Origin: Ascidia mentula
Taxonomy: Eukaryota > Chordata > Ascidiacea > Phlebobranchia > Ascidiidae
Direction of reading: 5' to 3'
Assembly: GCA_947561715.1 (NCBI GenBank)
Contig: OX387197.1
Coordinates: 10,041,001 to 10,105,000, forward strand
Length of the DNA stretch: 64,000 bases
Program-made: the position numbers and the translations under genes
The notes under the pieces: generated by a model
What the model was told of the DNA's origin: nothing
Databases searched by the model: none
The model's input: only the letters and a program-made list of their open reading frames with translations
In this document: piece after piece, positions 22,758-33,961 of the stretch
Layout of the letters: each line of letters starts with the position of its first letter
Position numbering within the stretch: position 1 is the stretch's first letter

Positions 22758-25700
22758 TTATGAATAAAACGTCAAAACACTAGTCTGGTTGCCACGAAGC
22801 AATATCATTGGAGGCAAGTCTCTTGTTAGTTCCTCCATCCAGGCCATGTACAATGCCGAAGAACAGTTTCCTTTGCGGGCCATTGGTAAAGTCATCATAA
22901 TAAGAGCAGCATCTTTGGAGTGCTCTTGCAAGAGTTCCTGCAGACGGATCTGCCGGTTAGTTTTGTCCTTGTGAATTTTTAGCTCATTGTCTGTAATTTT
23001 CCAAGAGTTTTTCGGGTCTGTGTCACCAAGTTTTTTCTCGTCTGAGTCTTCCCTTTCATCATACAATCGATATGGTTCAATCATTTTCTCAAAATTCTGC
23101 AGGGACGACTTGTTTGGCTTACGGTTAATCTCAGTCACAACAATAACATCTTCAAAACTGATGCGAAACTTGGTGAGAAGTTGTGCCATGGTCCGTTTGT
23201 CCTGATCAATCCGATCTTTCTTGCCACCAGTAAAGATTCTCAACTTGCAACCAGACCATTGCTTTCTTGTAGAAATCAAATAAGGCAAAAGAATGGTTAG
23301 ACCACCATCGTCAAAGAGCCACCATACATCGATTGTCTTCCCTTTGCCCTGGATGCTTTGAAATTGAGTAGAAGCCTTCAACTTGGCTGCATTCACATCT
23401 CCTGCCACATCCTTAGCAGCAGACGCAATGTGGACAAGGCGATTGCTACTTCCTTTGTCCGCATTCTTCTTAAGATTAACTATTTCGTTAGAATCACCCA
23501 TGTTCCCTGCCTCTGACAAGTAAGAATCATCCCGTTTGAAACCACTGGAATCAGATTTACTTTCAATTATAATATTATCTGTGGACATGTACTGTGAAAC
23601 ATCCAACCCCTCCACCATTCGTAAAATGCATACACCATAATTCATGTCAAAGGCATTATGTATAATATTGGTGTATTCTGCAATCTTATCACCCTTGCTC
23701 TGTTTCCAATCTGTCATAAAACCCATGAGTATCGTGTTTGTTCTCAATTTTCCCAGTCCGGATAGTTGCATTAAAGTGAGAACACCATTGTCCAGGTTTT
23801 CTGCAACTACAGATTGGTAAAATGCCCGAAGATGTTGTTTTTTTAACCACTTTTGACTTTGCTGATTCTCGGCGTGGCTATTACGGAGATCTCCTTTTCC
23901 TTTGACCATCTTGACATTCCCACATACCATTAACGAGATGTTTTTCGTGACCTGAGATGCTAAGTGTACTAAAGCTGGACGATGGTTAGGAGAACCCGAT
24001 AAAACCAAAAGCTGAGGTCTGAAGTTCTTAACGTGATCATCCACAGATGTGAGTTTCAGGGTGTGATTAAGAGCTTGCGTATAAATATAGGCTTGTGTGG
24101 AGGAGCCCCAGTTGACGTCAGGTTTCTTGTAGTCAACATACTTGTACAAAGCAACCACTATGACGATGGTGATTAAAGCAGCGTACCACTGAATAACGAA
24201 CATAATCGCACAACAAATAAAAGCACCCACAAGGGAAAGCCACATATTGTAATATTTAAAAGCTGGTCGCCAACCAGGAGACTTTGCTAATGAGGCAGAA
24301 AAACATGAGTAGTTGATCAATGTGTAGGAAGCAAGGAAAAAGTTTGAAATGATCGGGGCGATAGCATTAAGATCTCCTATTAAAATAAAAGCAAGGGCAA
24401 TGACAAATGCCAGTATGTATCCACGTCTGGGTTCGTCACTGACCGGTGCACCTTTCCCGAAAACTCCAATTAGCGGAAAGATTTTATCACGGCAAACTGC
24501 CTGGAAAATTTTTGGGGCACTAACAAGGCTAGTCAGGGCAGAAGAAAGTGTTGCAGCCACAATACCGGCAACAATAATTGGTCCGAACGCACTGATTTTC
24601 TGCATTGCCTGGTAGTCATTTAAAAGCCCAGAGGGTAAACACTTACTGGTGGAGTCCGCTGATTGCTGGCACCCAGGAGCCAGTGTCATATTGTAGTAAC
24701 AACCTAACTGGCATGCAGCAGTACTACAGTTATATGTAGTGGCATTTGCTGCACAGTCTGCCACAATTCCAGTAGCAAAACGGACCTCAACACTTCCCAA
24801 TATCACCAAAAATCCAGCATAAACAATGCTTGTAATTAAAATTGCCAATAGAGTACCTTTGGGGATTGCTTTCTGTGCATCTTTCAAGTCACCGGATATG
24901 TTACAACCAGCCAAAATACCGGTAGCTGCTGGAAAGAAAATGGAAAATATTGAAAAGAAGTTTTCACCATTTCTAAAATTAGGAGCAAAGTTTTCTGCAG
25001 CAATACTGGACTGGTAGTTAAAAAAGCCATTTGCTTTCTTGGTCTGGCTAGCAGGAATAAATGTTCCAATGAGAAAGTTGACCATAGAAACCAGCAAAAT
25101 AAAGAGCAACACCAGTTGCATTTTTGACTCCCAAGCCATGCCCAGTTGCGTTATGCCAAGAAGTAAAACAACAGTAATAGCTCCTATGATTCTAATGTCA
25201 TTCATTTTACTCCCAGTCATGCTTACGTTGTTTTCAAATAACAAGTCCACAATAGTCTCAGCGAATCCAACAACATACAGGGCAACAGCAATAGCATTGG
25301 CCAGGGAAAATATTAGACCAATGGCCCCTCCGAATTCGGGCCCAAGACTTCTGGATATGAGGTAATAAGCTCCACCACCTCTGACCTGTCCATTGGTGCA
25401 TATCGCAGACATGGACAATGTTGTAATAACAGTTACGATTGCAGACAACCCAATAATTAGTAGACCTAAACCAATGCCAGATTGACCCACTACCCAGGAT
25501 AAACGAAGAAAAAGCATAACTCCCCAAATGTTCAGCATACACCTAACCAACACTCCTTTGATCCAACCAAACTTGATTGGTGCTTGTACAGGTGGTTGCT
25601 CTTGATCCGTGGTAAGTTCTTCTGCTATTGGCTGACTTTGGGAGCGAGACTCAATATCTACAGGTGCATCATGAAGTTGGCCAAGACTTGGTCGCGCGGC

Positions 25701-26174
25701 TTTGTTGGTCATGGATGCCGTATTTCTGTAGTACTCACTCATTGGAATGGCTTCCTGGGTGTTATGGCCAAATGTCTTTTGATAGTAGCTTTTGGAATAA
25801 GTGTCATGTGAGTCGCTTTGCACTGTTTCATGACCAGGTGATGCTGGTGTTGATTTATCAGGATTGGCTGGGTCAACAAACTCAACATGGAACCTGGTGC
25901 CTTGCACTTTTTTCTCAGCTTCTACTGTTTCCTCAGGGACTTCGTCAACTGGAGAACTTTCCTCATTATGATTGCCAACAGTCATCATTATGAAGTCATC
26001 GCTTTCTGATTTGGGCACAGCATTACTCTCAGGGCCATTGCTTTGTACTAACCCTGAGGTTTCATCAGTAATACTGTTTGTTGATCCTCTCCGTTCAGTT
26101 GAGTTCACGAGAGGATCATGGTTGCCAGAAGAAACCTTTTCCACTTCAAATCGGGATGAAGACATTCTTTTCAC
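22758..26174 (-). CDS. Na-K-Cl cotransporter (SLC12A1/2 type), single-exon reading frame
   Basis: One uninterrupted frame of 1138 aa covers a full SLC12 protein. The N-terminus has two RFxV motifs (RFEV residues 8-11, RFHV 94-97) that in this family dock SPAK/OSR1 kinases, then a regulatory phospho-site region YYQKTFGHNTQEAIP (about 130-144). The membrane core starts near residue 205 (MLNIWGVMLFLRLSWVVGQ; NGQVRGGGAYYLISRSLGP), with an extracellular Cys-rich loop bearing N-glycosylation sequons, and a long cytosolic C-terminus ending SVLTFYS. The core sequence resembles NKCC more than NCC or KCC. Known role: electroneutral uptake of Na+, K+ and Cl-, cell-volume control. A 5'-leader intron is likely (acceptor TTTATAG just before 26187, donor CAG/GTACGG near 26418). 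The absence of coding introns is striking beside its neighbours. SLC12A1 and SLC12A2 cannot be separated here. Confidence 0.95.
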   Translation of the reverse strand: MKRMSSSRFEVEKVSSGNHDPLVNSTERRGSTNSITDETSGLVQSNGPESNAVPKSESDDFIMMTVGNHNEESSPVDEVPEETVEAEKKVQGTRFHVEFVDPANPDKSTPASPGHETVQSDSHDTYSKSYYQKTFGHNTQEAIPMSEYYRNTASMTNKAARPSLGQLHDAPVDIESRSQSQPIAEELTTDQEQPPVQAPIKFGWIKGVLVRCMLNIWGVMLFLRLSWVVGQSGIGLGLLIIGLSAIVTVITTLSMSAICTNGQVRGGGAYYLISRSLGPEFGGAIGLIFSLANAIAVALYVVGFAETIVDLLFENNVSMTGSKMNDIRIIGAITVVLLLGITQLGMAWESKMQLVLLFILLVSMVNFLIGTFIPASQTKKANGFFNYQSSIAAENFAPNFRNGENFFSIFSIFFPAATGILAGCNISGDLKDAQKAIPKGTLLAILITSIVYAGFLVILGSVEVRFATGIVADCAANATTYNCSTAACQLGCYYNMTLAPGCQQSADSTSKCLPSGLLNDYQAMQKISAFGPIIVAGIVAATLSSALTSLVSAPKIFQAVCRDKIFPLIGVFGKGAPVSDEPRRGYILAFVIALAFILIGDLNAIAPIISNFFLASYTLINYSCFSASLAKSPGWRPAFKYYNMWLSLVGAFICCAIMFVIQWYAALITIVIVVALYKYVDYKKPDVNWGSSTQAYIYTQALNHTLKLTSVDDHVKNFRPQLLVLSGSPNHRPALVHLASQVTKNISLMVCGNVKMVKGKGDLRNSHAENQQSQKWLKKQHLRAFYQSVVAENLDNGVLTLMQLSGLGKLRTNTILMGFMTDWKQSKGDKIAEYTNIIHNAFDMNYGVCILRMVEGLDVSQYMSTDNIIIESKSDSSGFKRDDSYLSEAGNMGDSNEIVNLKKNADKGSSNRLVHIASAAKDVAGDVNAAKLKASTQFQSIQGKGKTIDVWWLFDDGGLTILLPYLISTRKQWSGCKLRIFTGGKKDRIDQDKRTMAQLLTKFRISFEDVIVVTEINRKPNKSSLQNFEKMIEPYRLYDEREDSDEKKLGDTDPKNSWKITDNELKIHKDKTNRQIRLQELLQEHSKDAALIMMTLPMARKGNCSSALYMAWMEELTRDLPPMILLRGNQTSVLTFYS

Positions 26175-26186
26175 ACCATTAACGAA

Positions 26187-26418
26187 CTATAAAAACAAAC
26201 ATAATTTTATTCTGTGAAATATGGATAACTCACATCTTCATAAATTAATGTAGGCATAAATTGCATAGTCAATATTAAATGTGCCTTAAACTGCTCAAGT
26301 ACATTTCATCACGGGAAACAGGCAAGTATAAAGAGCCAAAACTTATCACAAGAAAATCAAAGTAAAAACATACGTTTCCCAAATATACCAAATCAAAATT
26401 TTCCAAGAATTACCCGTA
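26187..26418 (-). other. Likely 5'-leader intron of the cotransporter gene
   Basis: On the minus strand a CAG/GTACGG donor near 26418 and a TTTTTATAG acceptor near 26187 would splice a noncoding first exon to the coding exon twelve or so bases ahead of the ATG. This is inferred from splice signals only. Confidence 0.45.
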
Positions 26419-26869
26419 CCTGCTTCTAAAAACCAACTTCGCTTTCTCTTCTCTGGAAAGCCAACATTGTGGGGAAAAACGACTTTCCACGACCGACGAA
26501 GCGTGACATCGTCACATGATGAGCACGAGATAGCGCTGTGTGTTTTTTTATTAATTTTTTTTCTTTATAGAGCTCAAAAATATTTGTGTAAAACTTACAA
26601 TCAGTGTGCAATTACAATCAGAGTATTGAATGCAATATTTAAACTGTGTTACAAAAACATTTCCATAATAAATATCCGAATTAATAAAACTTTCTTGTTT
26701 TGTATGAAAGATAAACTTTGATTATATAATAATAAATAATTTATTGATGTTTTTTGAGACAAATTTTGTATTTATTTGGCAATGGAAAAGACAAAGACAT
26801 TTCAAAAAATGCACTTAACCTGTGATTTCTATGATACAATAGGAATATTTTGTTGGTTCGGATCAAGAA

Positions 26870-26898
26870 CTTTCTTTTCGGCTTTGCAACGAGGTGAA
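26870..26898 (+). promoter_or_regulatory. Probable TOP-type first exon of RPL38
   Basis: A C followed by a pyrimidine run (CTTTCTTTTC at 26870-26879) matches the 5' terminal oligopyrimidine start of ribosomal protein mRNAs. A GTGAGT donor follows at 26899 and a TTTTTCAG acceptor at 27036, eight bases before the ATG. TOP starts make translation respond to growth signals. Confidence 0.55.
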
Positions 26899-27043
26899 GT
26901 GAGTTAATTTTTATTCATTTTATTTAACAAAAACCTAATCACGCTATGACAAAGTAACTTCTTGAATCAATTTCTTTCAAATCAAATTTATGTCGGCAGT
27001 ACATGTTCATTAACCTACTTTATTTGTATTTTTCAGTGCCAAA

Positions 27044-27685
27044 ATGCCAAAACAAATCCACGAAATCAAGGATTTTCTTCTGACTGCTAGGCGGACTGAT
27101 GCCAAATCAGTTAAGATTAAGAAGAACAAGGATAACACAAAATTTAAGGTTTGTGAACGCATCATGTGGTGTTTGATAACAGAATTAAATAAGGAACACG
27201 ACTCCCAGGTTTTCTCATAATTCTGAGTATAAAGAGACTGGCCCATATGCCTGGCAGCATCAGTAACAATTTATGTAAGCAATGTTATGTTTCATATTCA
27301 ACGGCAATTAACAAAACAGTAATGTTTTCAAAAAATGTGTGATATGAAGAATAGAAGAGAATGATGTTTTAGGCAATTAATGCAAATAATATAACCCTAA
27401 CCACTTAAAACATACCCATCATGACTGAAATGTTTTGGGGGGTTAACTTTGTACATTTTTTAATTTTTTTTAAGCTATGTGACTAAAATTCATTATGATA
27501 ATGGTTTTTGCATTACCTTTTGATAATATTTGATTGTGTCACTTTCAATTGAAACAGTGTTTCATGTTATACTACAGGTACGATGCAGTCGTTACCTTTA
27601 CACCCTTGTGATACAAGACAAGGATAAGGCAGAAAAACTTCGCCAATCGTTGCCACCAGGTCTCAGCGTCAAAGAACTCAAATAA
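27044..27685 (+). CDS. RPL38: 60S ribosomal protein L38
   Basis: Two coding exons, 27044-27148 and 27578-27685, give 70 aa, the normal eL38 length. The protein starts [17 protein letters not shown] and ends [12 protein letters not shown], with the Lys-rich middle expected for this small component of the large ribosomal subunit. AATAAA follows at 27702. A noncoding TOP-type exon probably precedes it. The 429-bp coding intron contains a copy (27193-27248) of the end of the foldback repeat found at 4053-4243. Confidence 0.97.
27193..27248 (+). repeat. Partial copy of the foldback element in the RPL38 intron
   Basis: About 55 bases starting GGAACACGACTCCC and running through CTGAGTATAAAGAGACTGGC closely match 4053-4110. 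Only one arm is present, so this is a truncated copy or a solo end of the same family. Confidence 0.75.
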
Positions 27686-28305
27686 GAAATGAGTTTTGCT
27701 CAATAAAACGCAAAAATTTTACTTTTCTGTTTATCTTAGAAGTAATTTATGTAACACTAGGACTTGAATCTAAAGCAGTGGTATACAAGTTAGGCTGTGA
27801 AACAACAGGTTTACATGAAAAATTTCTAGACTGAAGATTATTGCCCAAAATATCAAGCGATTTGCCAACTTTGATCACGATTGATCAGTGGCATAGCACA
27901 ACAATTGTTCAGTGGCATCACAGAAAAAATTATATATGGAGCCCCTCTAGTGGTGGAATTTTGCCCCTTCGTGTTCATTTGTTGTATAATTGAATTCTGT
28001 TAAAACTTTATTTTGGTGTATTACCTGTTATTTTTCTTCCTGGCAACTTGTTGCATCGTTTAATTTCAATAACGTCATTACTTCATGCGATATTGGTTAA
28101 AATAACCTTTTTGTGGTAAAAAATGTAACATTGTAAAAAAATATGTGCATAAATGCAGGCATAATGTAAGTTAATAACCATGTTGGAGTGGGTCTTGCGT
28201 ACACCCGGCGAAACCCAGATTTGGAGTATATAATTGTCTTAAAATTTGAAAAAAATAGCGACCTAGGTTAAACTGAAAATTCACGAGACCAACATTGTCC
28301 AGGAA
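27686..28305. other. RPL38 downstream gap
   Basis: Contains the RPL38 polyadenylation site (AATAAA at 27702-27707) and AT-rich sequence. No gene seen. Confidence 0.4.
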
Positions 28306-28385
28306 GTGAAATGTGATGACGATAAAATGCATGGAATCGACCATCGTTACGACACATATAGCAAATAAATCATTACGTCATCTTC
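28306..28385 (+). repeat. 80-bp repeat, left member of an inverted pair
   Basis: This 80-bp stretch, from AGTGAAATGTGATGAC to ATTACGTCATCTT, is about 90 percent identical to the reverse complement of 31141-31217. The pair brackets the LINE and its nested MITE. Similarity stops sharply on both sides. Confidence 0.8.
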
Positions 28386-28744
28386 AGTGTAGGTGGTTAA
28401 TTGGTCATGGACTGTAGCACCACGCATGTTTCCCGACTGAATTTATCACACAGCTGGAACAAAAAATGCAAACGGAGTTTTAACTGGCACTCGCTCAGTC
28501 AATTTGATTCAAACCAGCTGATATTGCAACGTGCGTTTCATTTATTAAATAAGTCTGTCCACTGAGTCCCAAGTCTATACAGCAAGACCACCGCGATAAA
28601 CCCACTAAACCAAACATTTGTTGAAGTTTGGACAATATGAAAAGGGATAAACGCTATATTAGTTGTGTAAAAAAACAAGGTGTAAAACTTAAAAGAAACA
28701 ATAAAACTAAACCAGTCATGTTTTAACTATACGCACACGTATTC

Positions 28745-30950
28745 CTGAAGATCTTTTCTTCATGGTGTTACGCCGCATTCGCCATCACAGCTACTTGAAG
28801 CTGTACACTGCTTGGAAAGAAGGAAGTTAATTTCACAGCATCGATACGGATTTAGAAGTAAACATTCCACGTCACTTGCCATTTACGATATTCACGAGAA
28901 GCTGTTAGACGGTTACTTACATGCTCCATTTTTTAGATCTGTCAAAGGCATTCGACACCGTAAACAACGATAAGTTGTTGGAAAAGTTAGAGCGCCTGCA
29001 TGGAATTAGGGTAAATACCCTACACTTAATCCGTAGTTACCTTGTAGGTAGAAGTCAATGCACTAGAATAGGAAATTCTGTGTCAGATATTAAACCCATA
29101 ACATGCGGTTGTCCACAGGGTTCGCCATTAGCTCCTTTACTTTTTTTATTGTACATGAATGACCTCCCGCAAGTACTTTCACAATTAAATTGTTTGCTGA
29201 CGACACGGTTCTTTCAATGGCCTCCCTATCACTTATTGACTTACAATCCCGTGTTAACGAACAACTCACAAATGTTGACAAATGGTTAAGGCACAATTGA
29301 CTTTCCTCAACATTCGGAAAACAAAGTTCCTGTTGTTTTCCCCTTCCACCTCAAGCACTGGCGATTTCACCATCACCATCGGACATGAAAAACGTTTGGC
29401 GATCAGATAATATAAAGTACCTCGGTGTATATATTGATGACAAACTAACCTGGACAACTCACATTCATTATTTGGAAAAGAAATTGTCACAAGCATGTGG
29501 CACTTTTTTTCAGTTGCAAAATTATCTTGACGTTAAAACGTTGAGAAATGTTTACTATTCATTTGTATATTCTCATATTCAGTACGCTATTGGTGCTTGG
29601 GGTGGAGGATCGGCACTCTCACTAAAAAAACTTAACACTATTCACAATAACATACTCCGTTCCGTAACTTTTAGTTCCTTTCAAACCCACGTCACCCCAA
29701 TATATGAGAAATTAGATGACATAAAAATAAGAGACATTTTAAACTGGAATTGGCCAAAGCAATGCACGATTTCCATACCGGCCTCCTACAACTCCTTATT
29801 TGCGTTAGTAAACACAGTGCACGATCATTACACAAGAAATGCATCACAAAACAACTTATTTCACCGAAGGGTTAACACCACCTTCGGCTTACGTATGCTA
29901 AAATATAGGGGCCCACAGATATGGGAGGAAGTAAACCCTACCATTGGATCGCTCTCCTGTCTATCATTAAAAAAAAAATCCGCCCATCTTTCACATCTCA
30001 ATACCAACACCCGATTTCTTCCACCCTGTTCGTTTATTGCGTTTTTCTTGTCCTATTTTTTCTGGTGCTTTCTTGTGTTTTTATTTATACTCTGTACACT
30101 GTACACTCTGCGCCTAAATGGACAATTTACTGCCGTAGGATACGTTGTCGTTTCAGACCTAAGAGCGCTGCACACCAACATCACAACGTGCGATTGATCA
30201 TCAGCAAGACCTACGATAACTCAACAAGCGCAACTTCCATACGATCCCGACCATCTTCAACCAAAACTACCACGATTGGACTGTCCTCGGGACGTTAAGG
30301 TCTGTCGATGTGGATTAAAGGAAACGTTCTGAGAACCGAGTTGGCGTTTGCGTTTCGATGGGTTTTGCTTTTTGCAGCACGGCCGGGTGGTCACCATGCA
30401 ACCTGTCGCAACCCGTCACCTCCCAATAGTGATGTTTACAGTTCCAAATTATCCGGCCCGGCCAGATCCGGATAGTTATCAATGAAATTAACTATCCGGA
30501 TAATTTGGATCCGGCAGTTTGTTAACACCGATTCGTGTATTTCATCGGTATGGCAAAAATGTTAGATTGTCAAACAGAGTGCTACGTTAAGGTTAGCTTA
30601 TCATGAATGGAACAAATAAACGTGGGCATTTATTAACATGGTATAACACGTCACGAAAAACCTTGAGAACAAATAACAGAAAAATCGGTCGGCGAGTATC
30701 ACAGACTGGGTCCCAAAATCGAGTAATTTGCGAATTGTTTGTCCGTTTTTAGGGTACCCGGAACCGGCGCAAGACATCACTACCTCCCAGTGCGACTGGC
30801 TGCGATCCTACGACAGACGGTGAATATCAGTGAAGAAATCACCTTTACTGCCTACATGGGCGCCGGAATTTTGTTTCGCCAATATTGGACATGCGGGCAG
30901 TTGAGAAATATTTTATTACGCAATTGCAGAAACATTCAAGGAGTTTCTCC
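28745..30950 (+). mobile_element. 5'-truncated LINE (non-LTR retrotransposon) with a nested MITE in its tail
   Basis: Reverse transcriptase motifs appear in order: YGFRSKHSTSLAIYDIHE, then LDLSKAFDTVNN, CGCPQGSPLAPLLF, FADD (near 29195) and IKYLGVYIDDKLTWTTHI, followed by a long C-terminal region to about 30200. These are typical of Jockey/CR1-like or L2-like elements. The frame changes more than once (around 28910, 29185 and 29290), and the endonuclease half is missing, so the copy is dead. The 3' sequence continues across a MITE inserted at 30427-30782. No poly-A tail or target duplication was identified, so the ends are approximate. Confidence 0.82.
30427..30782. mobile_element. hAT-like MITE, 'tagtgatg' family, copy 2
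   Basis: Begins TAGTGATGT and ends ACATCACTA, with an 8-bp duplication CCTCCCAA / CCTCCCAG (7 of 8). It shares the internal blocks GGATAGTTATCAATGAAAT and GTTTGTTAACACCGATTCGT with copy 1 at 10488-10933, but is about 90 bp shorter. It is inserted in the tail of the LINE, so it is younger than that LINE copy. Confidence 0.88.
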
Positions 30951-31140
30951 AGTTTCTATCACTTTGGATGCATAGAAATCATAGGCATCGCACAACAATA
31001 AATATAATGCTACATTAGCGATCTGATGTGTAAAACAAAGTGAAATGCGTTTACCTTTTCATGTTTTCCAAACGTTTACAAGTGTTTCGTTTTGTAGTCT
31101 ATTCGTCGTGGTCTCTGACAATAGTTACTACGTACATTGC

Positions 31141-31217
31141 AAGATGACGTAATGATTTATTTGCTGTGTGTCGTAACGATGGTCCATTCCATCTTTTATT
31201 GTTATCACATTTCACTA
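31141..31217 (-). repeat. 80-bp repeat, right member of an inverted pair
   Basis: Reverse-complement partner of 28306-28385, about 90 percent identical. It may be the end of a larger composite element, or simply a second copy of a short repeat family. Confidence 0.8.
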
Positions 31218-31219
31218 CA

Positions 31220-33961
31220 GTTTTGTCACAAAGCGACGTTTCAAGGGATATTTCAGTGGTTTGGCAAAATATACATAAATGAGTCCTTTTAAAATTTGCC
31301 TGCAAAATACACACTCAGACTAGAAGGAAATGGGTACTGGATTCAATTAATTCAAAGGAAATGCTGTGTTGGACGTTTAAATTGTTTTGTATGTATTTTT
31401 CAAACACGTGTTTTTCATGACCCCCCTCGATATTCATCAACTGAAACGGCACAGATAAAGGTTTCTCACCATTGCGTTTACCCATTTACTTGTATACACT
31501 GACCCAGCAAAAGGTCTTTCTCAAACCTTTTTGTTCTGCGAAATTTGTATGCGAATGCGATCCCATGATGGGAAGCATATACTATAAATTGATAAAATTC
31601 AACCAATAAAGACCCTGTCATAAATACAGGATTTCGCTCCCCTAAAATTGTGTTTGGGAAGCCCATTTAGTATCGTGACCCACACTTTGAAAAGCCCTGA
31701 TCTTACTTAACGCTACCATTTTTCCTAGTCCAGAGGAGCGCTGACACAGCAATATAATTACAAAAAATGGTAAAGAGTAAGTATTCAATATGGTGACTTA
31801 AACAGTAGGCTACATGTATTTAGGAATTTGAAATCACAATTATTATTGACAATAACATGTGATATAGAAAATTATGCAGCTTTTAATCTTAGTGATCGTA
31901 TTGTAACTCCTGTACTTTCATTTACGATTCAATTTTGTTTCAGGTTAAATCAGTCACCTTTGGTTTGAAACATAATAATTTTTCGGTAGATGGCGACCAA
32001 GAGCGATTTTTCCGCTAAAACTTCATGTTGTAACCTTTGCCTCGTCCCTCTTTTACCTCAAGTGATCTAACGTTTTTGATGACTTTGCAAACGTCGTGTA
32101 TGACACTTCCTACGTTTGCAAAGGTTTTATATCGCACAGTTGTCACAACCTACTTAATTACGGCCAAGTTCAGAATCTTGGCTCATATTGGTTGAGCAGG
32201 AAGAGAGTTTGCAATCAGATAACTATCAAGATTGACAGATTTCGACAGACAAATTCTGCTGAAAAGACACATTTTGGCGGAATAAACTGTTGACGGGGAG
32301 GTTACCTTCGTGGCGTGCTTCAACCACTAAGAGGAAGTTGTCACAACAAACGATCAATCAAACATTGTGTCGCCAAAAAAATACGCGATAAGTACATGGC
32401 TCTTTGCCAAAGTTTCTTTTCATGGTAACTCCCGAAACTTTTCAACCACGTGAAAATTCATTTCTAATATTGCAGAACCTTTTTGCTGCACCAGTGTTTA
32501 TTACTTTTTTCACCTTGATAACAACAAGCCAGCACTTTTATCTCTTGAGATTCTGAATCTCTGACAACGGCTTTTGGTCTTGAAGGCAAAATATACCCAA
32601 ACCTTAGGAGCTCGCGACCAACAATAGACTTCTGTCTGCAACGTTTAAAACTATTCGGACGAAATATGCCTTGGATCAGTGGATTTGTTTTATTAAATAG
32701 ACTTTTTGCAGAAATTCTTTTAGTAAAGTAGCAAAACGGAGCTGGCAGATGCCGAAGCACAGAACTCCGCAAGACCTTAAGGTCGCTGCTAAATCGAAGT
32801 AAAGGAAATGAAACGAACAAAAATGGTGCAGGTACACGGGGACAACGGTGAGAAGTATATATGACGCGTTATTAATTACAAACAGGCGGGAATAGTTCGT
32901 ACAACAACCGAATATTGGTAAAAAGACAAAATATTAATGTCGGAGAATAAATGCGTTTGTCGTACGATGCGGAACACAACTGTATGGTTTGGGATTCAAC
33001 GTCCCGATATGATCGCTGCAAACGCGTTATGTTCAACCAAGGCACAATAAAAAAATTCGCTGCACGGCGACCTGCCAATGCGTTACTGTATAACGTCGCC
33101 TTTAAGACACAGAAGGAAGCCTGGGGTTTGTTGAAAACATGGAACTCAAGACAAGTTTGGAACGTGTCGAAAAATGCCACTGGCGGACAACGTTTATAGT
33201 TCAGGTGCGCATTTTCCACAGGAACCAGGACAGCTTTCAAAGGTATAGGCATGTACCACGTCAAACGCCTGTGCAAATTTTAGTGTAGATGCTCTTTTGG
33301 AAGATACTAGCAATAACAAAACACAAAGTGGGTTCGGATGGTAATGACATCTCTACACGGGTTAATTCAACCTGACATACAAACGTTACAGAAACCTTTT
33401 TGTAAATGAACAGGCGTGGATTGCCTGTTAGTAAAATGATGACGAGGCTTCTTGTTTAACATAATCGCGTAAACAACACGACCCTGGAATTCTGTTGCTG
33501 GCTGACAAATAGGAATGAATGCATAAGGAGGTTTGAACATAGCATAATATTGCAGCCTATTAGGGGAACAGGAAACGCGGGTCAGGGAAATGAAGTGGAT
33601 GCCACAGAGCGCTGGCCGTCGAAAGTTTGTGCAAAACGTTACGTCATTCGGCTTTGTTTCGTGTTGTCGCCGTCAAAAGATTCTTCCGGCATTTTGATGC
33701 GTTGCGAAGTTTCGTCAAAAGCGACTGCGCTCTGTGCGTGGAACCTTGTGGTGAGTTGGTACTCCCCGCTAGTGTGCGCGGCAAAAACAAAAACGGTTCT
33801 GGCGCAATAAATAATACAGCGGTGCGACAATATACATGCACGCGGTACCTCGTGGCGAAGAACGAACAAACGGTAAATACAAAGATATACATTCACATTT
33901 CTGCACTTGGCGCGAGTGGGTGACGTCGGTAAAATTTAAAACGACAGCCACATGCTAGCTG
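31220..33961. other. Region downstream of UGCG without a supported gene
   Basis: It likely includes the UGCG 3' untranslated region near its right end. Overlapping open frames occur on both strands (for example 32872-33276 minus, 134 codons) but show no domain, no splice partners and no biased composition. Part of 31320-31700 has the look of decayed transposon sequence, without ends that I can define. Confidence 0.4.

Noticed and set aside
27149-27577. Possible C/D snoRNA in the RPL38 intron
   Set aside because: Weak C-like (ATGATGT) and D-like (CTGA) boxes are present, but there is no terminal stem and no guide match that I could support.
28306-31217. A single large TIR transposon with 80-bp ends
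   Set aside because: No transposase, no target duplication outside the ends, and the similarity does not extend; reported only as an inverted repeat pair.
32464-32820. 118-codon open frame on the minus strand
   Set aside because: Same reasons as its neighbour; it may only be part of a UGCG 3' untranslated region.
32872-33276. 134-codon open frame on the minus strand downstream of UGCG
   Set aside because: No recognisable domain, overlapping open frames on the other strand, and no splice partners; treated as chance.
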